Positions 59,047 to 64,000 of a stretch of 64,000 bases of DNA are shown one piece after another. How positions within the stretch are numbered: position 1 is the stretch's first letter; every line of letters starts with the position of its first letter. The DNA is from JAVSMW01 sp032027005 (GTDB lineage Bacteria > Bacillota > Thermincolia > Thermincolales > UBA2595), in contig JAVSMW010000007.1 in NCBI GenBank assembly GCA_032027005.1, positions 1 to 64,000 of the forward strand, in the 5' to 3' direction. The translations under genes and the position numbers were made by a program. Below the pieces are notes generated by a model. It saw only the letters and a list, made by a program, of their open reading frames with translations. It ran no database searches and was not told the DNA's origin.

Positions 59047-59691
59047 CTATGCAGTGGCCACCCAGCCCTGGCAGATTTTTACACCTGCAGCAGCATTGGT
59101 GGTATAAGCATCAGCACCAATGTGCTTATTGGCTTCGGCTGAAACGGGATTGCCGCCTATAATGATTTTTACACTATCCCTTAACCCTTCCTCTTTAAGC
59201 AAATCTACAGTTTCTTTCATTGCGTCCAGGGCAAGGGTCAGCACTCCACTCATACCTACTATGGCCGGCTTCACTTCTTTTATTTTTTCCACAAAAGCAC
59301 TGGCCGGCAGGTCAATCCCCAAATCATAGACCACAAAGCCTGCTGCTTCTGCCATGGATTTAAAAATATTTTTTCCGATATCGTGTAAGTCACCGTGTAC
59401 GGTACCCAGAATCATCGAGCCGATATTTGATTTATTTTCCCCGGAGAGGACGGGTTTTAAGGTGTTCACAGCCTCAGAGAGCAACTCTCCGGCAAAAATC
59501 AGATCTCCCACAAAGTACTCGCCCCGTTCGTAAAGATCCCCTACAATTTCCATTCCCTTTTGGCAGGCGTCGACTACTTGATGGGCTTCCTCTTCTGAGG
59601 GATTTGCTGCTACAAAATCTGCCAGCAAACTTTGTACCTTTTGCTCGTCAAGCTCTCCAACCGCCTCGGTTAGCAGTTTTAAATCAACCAT
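59047..59691 (-). CDS. Corrinoid (B12-binding) methyl-carrier protein
   Basis: A 214-residue MtaC/MttC-type protein: helical cap domain (VDACQKGMEIVGDLYERGEY), linker, then the Rossmann B12 domain with the base-off ligand motif VHGDLHDIGKN and GGNPVSAEANKHIGAD. AAAAGGAGG precedes ATG. Carries the methyl group between the two methyltransferases. A related second copy ends at 63759. Confidence 0.96.
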   Translation of the reverse strand: MVDLKLLTEAVGELDEQKVQSLLADFVAANPSEEEAHQVVDACQKGMEIVGDLYERGEYFVGDLIFAGELLSEAVNTLKPVLSGENKSNIGSMILGTVHGDLHDIGKNIFKSMAEAAGFVVYDLGIDLPASAFVEKIKEVKPAIVGMSGVLTLALDAMKETVDLLKEEGLRDSVKIIIGGNPVSAEANKHIGADAYTTNAAAGVKICQGWVATA

Positions 59692-59732
59692 GTATGAAAA
59701 CCTCCTTTTAGTATGTCGCTGCGGCGAATGCG

Positions 59733-60239
59733 CTAGTTTTTTCCCTTTAATTTACCATAATAATATTTTACCTTACGTATAAATTCAATGGCTAAGAAAA
59801 ACGTCCCCAAAGGTATTAAAGCCAACAATATAAATTTGGGTATTTGCAGGTCACCGACAGTTTTAACCCCTCTGGCATATTGGTCATGAGTTACCCAAAG
59901 GCCTGACACTGTTATAGCAATACAGGTAAAAACTCCCAAAACAGATGTAATAAGGTTTAAGAACAACTTTTTCTTCTCGCTCAAGTAATTAACAACCACA
60001 TCAATTTGCACATGTTCATCGCTTCTCAAGAGCCACGCCGCCCCCGGCAGGCCCATGCCTAACATCAGCATTACAGAAGCATCTGTAGTCCATAAAACAG
60101 GGTTGTTGGTTAAGTACCTGGAAAAAACCTGCAAGGATATTAAGAGCAGAATGACTATACTCAGACCACTGATAACAGCAACTAAGCCAGCTAGAATTTT
60201 ATCGTAGGCACGGAACAAAAGGCTGATAAAATTATGCAT
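59733..60239 (-). CDS. dctQ: TRAP transporter small membrane subunit (DctQ)
   Basis: 168 residues with four helices and the family's SLQVFSRYLTNNPVLWTTDASVM region and LRSDEHVQIDV. Complexes with DctM. 33 bp behind dctM. Confidence 0.93.
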   Translation of the reverse strand: MHNFISLLFRAYDKILAGLVAVISGLSIVILLLISLQVFSRYLTNNPVLWTTDASVMLMLGMGLPGAAWLLRSDEHVQIDVVVNYLSEKKKLFLNLITSVLGVFTCIAITVSGLWVTHDQYARGVKTVGDLQIPKFILLALIPLGTFFLAIEFIRKVKYYYGKLKGKN

Positions 60240-60271
60240 TTTCAGTCTCCTTATAGTTTTTTAATGTTAAT

Positions 60272-61588
60272 TTATTGACCCATTAAGCCAGGCAATAAGA
60301 GAGCTATCTGTGGGAAGATAATAATCAGGGTGATGAGAATAACATCGATAATAATAAAAGGTAAAGTGCTCTTGTAAATTTCCATCATCGTTGTATCTCT
60401 GGGAGCAACGCCCTTCATGACAAAGAGCAGCATTCCATATGGCGGGGTGTAGGCTCCAATTTTAATAGCTACAATCATAACAGATGAAAACCAGATGGGA
60501 TCCAGCCCAAGCTTGAAAATAATCGGGTAAAAAATGGGGACAGTTATCATCATTAATGGAATAGTATCAAGAAACGTGCCCAGGATAATAACAATAACTG
60601 CCATTATAACTACTATGGATATTGAGCTGACATCTGCGGTTGTTGCAATCTCCGCTATCTTGGTTACAGCACCCGTGTAAGCCAGCATCTGCCCAAAACC
60701 GATGCTTGCCGCAATAATAGTAAAAATCATAGCAGTGCTTTTAAAGGTATTATAAGAGACCTCTTTGAGGAATTTTAAATTAAATTTTTTGTTGTAAGCA
60801 CATACCAAAAACGTACCAAGGGCACCAAGTGCCGCGGCTTCGGATGGTGTGGCAATACCAATCATGATAGTCCCTATTACAGCAAAAATTATAATCCCAA
60901 GTGGAGCAACATCCAGCCACAGTGATTTCATTTTAGCCATAAAAGGCACTTTTTCCACCTGATAAGTGGGGGCCAGAGTCGGATTGAGCTTGGCTCTTCC
61001 AATAATATAAGCTGCATACAACAGTCCCAAAATCATGCCGGGGAGCGTTCCTGCGATAAGTACTTTTCCTGCTGAAATTTGAGCTATGCTGGCGAACAAT
61101 ACGGCAATGGCACTGGGGGGTATGAGGACCGCTAAACTTCCGCCTCCCATTAGGGGGCCAAATATCATCGTTTTATGGTAGCCTCGTTTCTGCATCTCAG
61201 GTATCAGTACTGATCCCAGCATTGCCGTATTAGCCATCATTGACCCGGATACAGCACCAAACAATATACCGATACCGGCTGCTAAAGCACTCAACCTGCC
61301 AGGGATGATTCCTAAGAAACTGTCCAGGGAATTGATGGCTTTCATCGCTATTCCCGAACGAAACAGTGCTTCACCCATTAAAATAAACATCGGCACAGCT
61401 ACTAATGTAAAAGAATAAAGTGAGTCATTGACAGAAAGGATAAACATTTTGATGCCGGGCAAACCACCCAGAAATATATTAAACATGACAAAAGTTATGG
61501 ACAGAAAAATAAAAGCAACCGGATACCCTGTGGCCATTAACAGAAACAACACACCTAGTATTAAGGATAACGTCTGCCACCATTCCAT
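60272..61588 (-). CDS. dctM: TRAP transporter large permease (DctM)
   Basis: A 438-residue, about 12-helix permease with the family's FILMGEALFRSGIAM, GAVSGSMMANTAMLGSVLIPEM and IPPSAIAVLFASIAQIS motifs. Na+- or H+-driven uptake of small organic anions delivered by DctP. Order dctP-dctM-dctQ then corrinoid gene. Confidence 0.95.
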   Translation of the reverse strand: MEWWQTLSLILGVLFLLMATGYPVAFIFLSITFVMFNIFLGGLPGIKMFILSVNDSLYSFTLVAVPMFILMGEALFRSGIAMKAINSLDSFLGIIPGRLSALAAGIGILFGAVSGSMMANTAMLGSVLIPEMQKRGYHKTMIFGPLMGGGSLAVLIPPSAIAVLFASIAQISAGKVLIAGTLPGMILGLLYAAYIIGRAKLNPTLAPTYQVEKVPFMAKMKSLWLDVAPLGIIIFAVIGTIMIGIATPSEAAALGALGTFLVCAYNKKFNLKFLKEVSYNTFKSTAMIFTIIAASIGFGQMLAYTGAVTKIAEIATTADVSSISIVVIMAVIVIILGTFLDTIPLMMITVPIFYPIIFKLGLDPIWFSSVMIVAIKIGAYTPPYGMLLFVMKGVAPRDTTMMEIYKSTLPFIIIDVILITLIIIFPQIALLLPGLMGQ

Positions 61589-61685
61589 AAAAAACTCTTC
61601 ACTTCCTCTCAGGTCTGCTCATATTTCAATTATCTAGCGCACTTAATGTCTTGGAATGATGCCCTGATAATCATCTTATATTTTG

Positions 61686-61714
61686 AGCAGGAAGAGGTGT
61701 ATCCTCTTCCTGCT
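61686..61714 (-). promoter_or_regulatory. Intercistronic hairpin between dctP and dctM
   Basis: A perfect 12-bp stem (AGCAGGAAGAGG/CCTCTTCCTGCT) with a 5-nt loop and no T-run. Such hairpins after binding-protein genes protect the upstream mRNA, giving more DctP than permease. Confidence 0.7.
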
Positions 61715-61774
61715 TAGACCTCATTGAATTAATAAAGCAAACATCAATTTAGCAAATGACAACAGAAATCCAAT

Positions 61775-62812
61775 CTACTTCCGAAGGGTTTTCTCCAACT
61801 TATCTGCATACTGAGGAGCCTGCTGTTTTACATATTTCCAACCAATATCATCTACCAGGTTTGCCAATTTCTCTGCTTCAGACGGTGGCAGTTGGTTCTC
61901 TTGTCCAGCGGCCTCTTTAAGGAACTGAAGATTTTTATCTAATTCTGCTTTGAAAAATGCGCTCCACTCTGCATTAATCTTTTCAGTAAGACCGTTTAAT
62001 TCGTCCTGTAAATCCTTAGGCAGTTTATTCCAACTATCCAAATTGATAATAATATCCGTTGCTCCCCGATACCAGCCCGGCCTTACCATATTTTTGGCGT
62101 ATTTAAAATATCCTTCTTTACCGCCACTGACAGCAACTGTGCAATATCCATCAACTAACCCCTGCTCTAAAGCAGAAAATAAGTCACTCATCGGCATGGT
62201 AACAGGAGTTGCCCCAAGTGCCTTGATGACATCAGCATACAAACCCGGGGCGGCCCTTAACCTTTTACCTTTCATATCTTCTAATTTTTCAATTGGCTTT
62301 GTCATGACAAATGTGAAGGGTTGATATTCGACCTCGTCTCCTGACATAAGGAAATACAAGTTATTATTGGCATGAATTTCCCGAAGCAGGTCAGTAGCCC
62401 CACTGGCTATCATTTCTTTGTTATTCATATTTGTCACACTAAGAGCGTGTCCTTCCGGAATCATTCCTGAATAATAAGCTGCAGAGGTATATGCCCCGTC
62501 AATTGCCCCGTTTTTTACAGCTTCCGCAGTTTCAGTAGGCGGAAATACTTCTGCCCCTCCTACAATTTCAATTTTTAATCTGCCATTGGTTTCTTTTTCA
62601 ACTACTTCTTTGAAAATCTCCAATGTTTTAAATTGGGCGTTGTCCCCTTTAGCCCAAGAGGCCGCAAACTTTAGAGTATGTGTATCTTTTTGTACTTTGG
62701 TCTGATCAGTATTCCCTTGCTCAGTTTTCCCTTGTCCGCCACAACCAGCTAAGAACAATAAACCTAAAACTACCACTAAAACAGCAAAATAGTTACGCTT
62801 CGTTTTTAACAC
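61775..62812 (-). CDS. dctP: TRAP transporter substrate-binding lipoprotein (DctP)
   Basis: 345 residues; lipobox LFLAGCGG makes it a lipoprotein. DctP fold with LKFAASWAKGDN, RLKIEIVGGAEVFPPTE, the substrate-Arg region KGKRLRAAPG and ALEQGLVDGYC. Ligand not known. GTG 62812 with AAGGAGG 10 nt upstream. First gene of the operon. Confidence 0.94.
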   Translation of the reverse strand: MLKTKRNYFAVLVVVLGLLFLAGCGGQGKTEQGNTDQTKVQKDTHTLKFAASWAKGDNAQFKTLEIFKEVVEKETNGRLKIEIVGGAEVFPPTETAEAVKNGAIDGAYTSAAYYSGMIPEGHALSVTNMNNKEMIASGATDLLREIHANNNLYFLMSGDEVEYQPFTFVMTKPIEKLEDMKGKRLRAAPGLYADVIKALGATPVTMPMSDLFSALEQGLVDGYCTVAVSGGKEGYFKYAKNMVRPGWYRGATDIIINLDSWNKLPKDLQDELNGLTEKINAEWSAFFKAELDKNLQFLKEAAGQENQLPPSEAEKLANLVDDIGWKYVKQQAPQYADKLEKTLRK

Positions 62813-62908
62813 AGTTCATAAACCTCCTTTTTTGTTAAACCCTTCCGGTGTTCCCCCAACTTATGCCTTTAGCACTCCCCCTCAATAAATTCATCATGAC
62901 ATATCATA

Positions 62909-62924
62909 ACTTGTAACTACATGT
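62909..62924. promoter_or_regulatory. Possible GntR/HutC operator before dctP
   Basis: ACTTGTAACTACATGT is palindromic at 12 of 16 positions and resembles HutC-subfamily operators in form. It lies in the 62813-63045 gap between dctP and the regulator gene, about 100 bp before dctP. Confidence 0.45.
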
Positions 62925-63017
62925 TATTATCGCCATTTTTATTCGTCCAGACATTTGCGGTCAATGGTCGATCTGCAACCGCTAATTGCAATATGCGTCC
63001 GCGAACCGAATTTTAGA

Positions 63018-63046
63018 CAAAAAAAGAGGGGCCTATGCCTGCCCCT
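63018..63046 (-). terminator. Terminator after gntR-type gene
   Basis: AGGGGC/GCCCCT with an 8-nt loop followed by CTTTTTTTG on the minus strand; it begins on the gene's stop codon. Confidence 0.9.
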
Positions 63047-63762
63047 TAACGTTCTTTCGAATTACTCACCGACAACGCGGTAAGTTCAAATCTTTCACTG
63101 TTAAAATATATCCTACCCCATCCAATTGGCTTTTCTTTCTCATTCAAAAACTTTTGTTCAATTACAACTAACGGGAAGCCTGCTTCAACACTAAGCTCCT
63201 GGCTGATTGGCGTAGCAGCTGCCTCTGACCGTATCTTCAATTGTTTTTTCATAGTAAAAGGTGATGCTTTTTTGGCAACAATCTCCGGAAAGGTGGCATA
63301 TTGGATCTCCTGCTCCACTATCGGCTTCCCACGGTCATATAACAGGTATTTGATATCATACGCAACGGGCTGCTCATTTGAGTAAAAGAGCCTGTTTACT
63401 TTAACCAGCTTTGTATCCCGTGCTATCTGAAGATGAAACATCAGTTCCTTGGTAGGGTTTATAATATTAACCCCTAGCAATTTAATGTTATCCTTGTTAT
63501 TTTCCACCATATCCATCTCGTTAAATGTAAACATATAATTATGCAATTCAGGCTTCCGAACAAAGCAGCCTTTGCCGGCTACTGGAAAAATATAGCCCTC
63601 GTTTTCCAATAAAGACAAACTCTTTCTAACAGTTGTCCGGCTGGTATTATACTCCCGGCATATTTCATGCTCTGATGGAATCATGTCACCGGGATTGAGC
63701 ATTCCTGAGTTTATTTTGTCTTTTAGGTCATTTGCGATCAAAAGGTAAAATGGAGCACTCAC
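63046..63762 (-). CDS. GntR/HutC-family regulator with UTRA domain
   Basis: 238 residues: N-terminal winged helix (PFYLLIANDLKDKINSG, MIPSEHEICREYNTSRTTVRKSL) and C-terminal UTRA ligand-binding domain (about 85-235). Probably a repressor that senses the substrate or a product of the operon downstream. Start GTG 63762 overlaps the stop of the corrinoid gene upstream, so both are one unit, separated from dctP by a terminator. Confidence 0.93.
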   Translation of the reverse strand: MSAPFYLLIANDLKDKINSGMLNPGDMIPSEHEICREYNTSRTTVRKSLSLLENEGYIFPVAGKGCFVRKPELHNYMFTFNEMDMVENNKDNIKLLGVNIINPTKELMFHLQIARDTKLVKVNRLFYSNEQPVAYDIKYLLYDRGKPIVEQEIQYATFPEIVAKKASPFTMKKQLKIRSEAAATPISQELSVEAGFPLVVIEQKFLNEKEKPIGWGRIYFNSERFELTALSVSNSKER

Positions 63763-64000
63763 GATAGCTGTCCCCTCTTTGTGTCAGACCTATTCAACCA
63801 CCGTTCACAAATCTCCAGGCCTTCGACCGCATTTCTGGTGTAATTGTCAGCTCCGATCCAAAGACTTGCTTCCCTGGTTACTGGGCGTCCACCGATCAAA
63901 ACTTTGACCTGTTCCCGTAAACCGGCCTGGTTTAAGCCCTCAACAGTTTCTTTCATGCTTTCAAGGGCCAGGGTCAGCACCCCACTCATGGCTACAATAT
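63759..64000 (-). CDS. Second corrinoid protein, 3' part (runs off window)
   Basis: The last 80 or so residues of a B12-binding protein: IVAMSGVLTLALESMKETVE, GGRPVTREASLWIGADNY. Very like the corrinoid protein at 59.0-59.7 kb. The N-terminal part with DxHxxG lies beyond base 64000. It suggests a second methyltransferase system upstream, sharing the GntR regulator. Confidence 0.88.
   Translation of the reverse strand, partial: IVAMSGVLTLALESMKETVEGLNQAGLREQVKVLIGGRPVTREASLWIGADNYTRNAVEGLEICERWLNRSDTKRGQLS

Overview
The window comes from a motile, endospore-type Bacillota, most like the Peptococcaceae/Desulfotomaculum-Pelotomaculum group of anaerobic Clostridia. This rests on AGGAGG-type ribosome binding sites with many GTG/TTG starts, a B. 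subtilis-like comFC-yvyF-flgM-flgN-flgK-flgL-fliW-csrA-flagellin order, split transketolase, and a corrinoid methyl-transfer operon. No rRNA or tRNA is present, so the genus is inference. Almost every gene is on the minus strand; the only convincing plus-strand genes are a hicBA toxin-antitoxin pair and a DUF2920 hydrolase. Two single N characters (49740, 53427) each fall inside a collapsed mobile element, so this is draft sequence.

Layout. 0.1-9.9 kb: small membrane protein, family-4 uracil-DNA glycosylase, zinc ribbon, then ctpA, M23 hydrolase, ftsX and ftsE (division-linked wall hydrolysis), split transketolase, a YitT protein and prfB with an intact +1 programmed frameshift. 9.9-21 kb: a 262-bp multi-hairpin element, motAB, secA, a DUF5317 protein, two membrane HD-GYP proteins, a hypothetical gene, hpf, a cold-shock gene, a DnaA-box cluster and a zinc ribbon. 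21-41 kb: hicBA, then the late flagellar genes (FliT-like, fliS, fliD, flaG), a flagellin glycosylation island (DUF2920, PseG-like, NeuB-like, pyruvyl transferase, SpsF-like, Maf), flagellin, csrA, fliW, DUF6470, flgL, flgK, flgN, flgM, yvyF-like. 41-44 kb: comFC, a GAF-GGDEF diguanylate cyclase and a DUF192 protein. 44-53 kb: a complete Gram-positive Tad/Flp pilus locus (tadC, tadB, cpaF, cpaE, cpaB, tadG, tadE, tadV, glycosyltransferase-like gene, flp). 53-57 kb: an orphan DegS-like kinase, phosphohexomutase and DUF421. 56.8-64 kb: a TRAP transporter with corrinoid protein, UroD-type methyltransferase, 42-residue protein and MtrH-type methyltransferase, behind a GntR/UTRA regulator and the end of a second corrinoid gene.

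How it fits together. Surface motility dominates. Three c-di-GMP enzymes (one GGDEF, two HD-GYP) share a related membrane module, and the Tad locus carries two c-di-GMP-I (GEMM-I) riboswitches, one before flp and one before tadV. Flagellin shows a sigma-D-type promoter, a CsrA-type leader hairpin and csrA/fliW just upstream, while flgM has its own sigma-D-type promoter: the standard late-flagellar checkpoint.

Best leads: the paired riboswitches whose variable stems are built of the genome's short intergenic repeats; the 262-bp structured element (9952-10213) and its half copy upstream of hpf; three perfect DnaA boxes flanked by Spo0A-like boxes at 20.3-20.5 kb; repeat arrays that run into stop codons; and the TRAP-methyltransferase operon.
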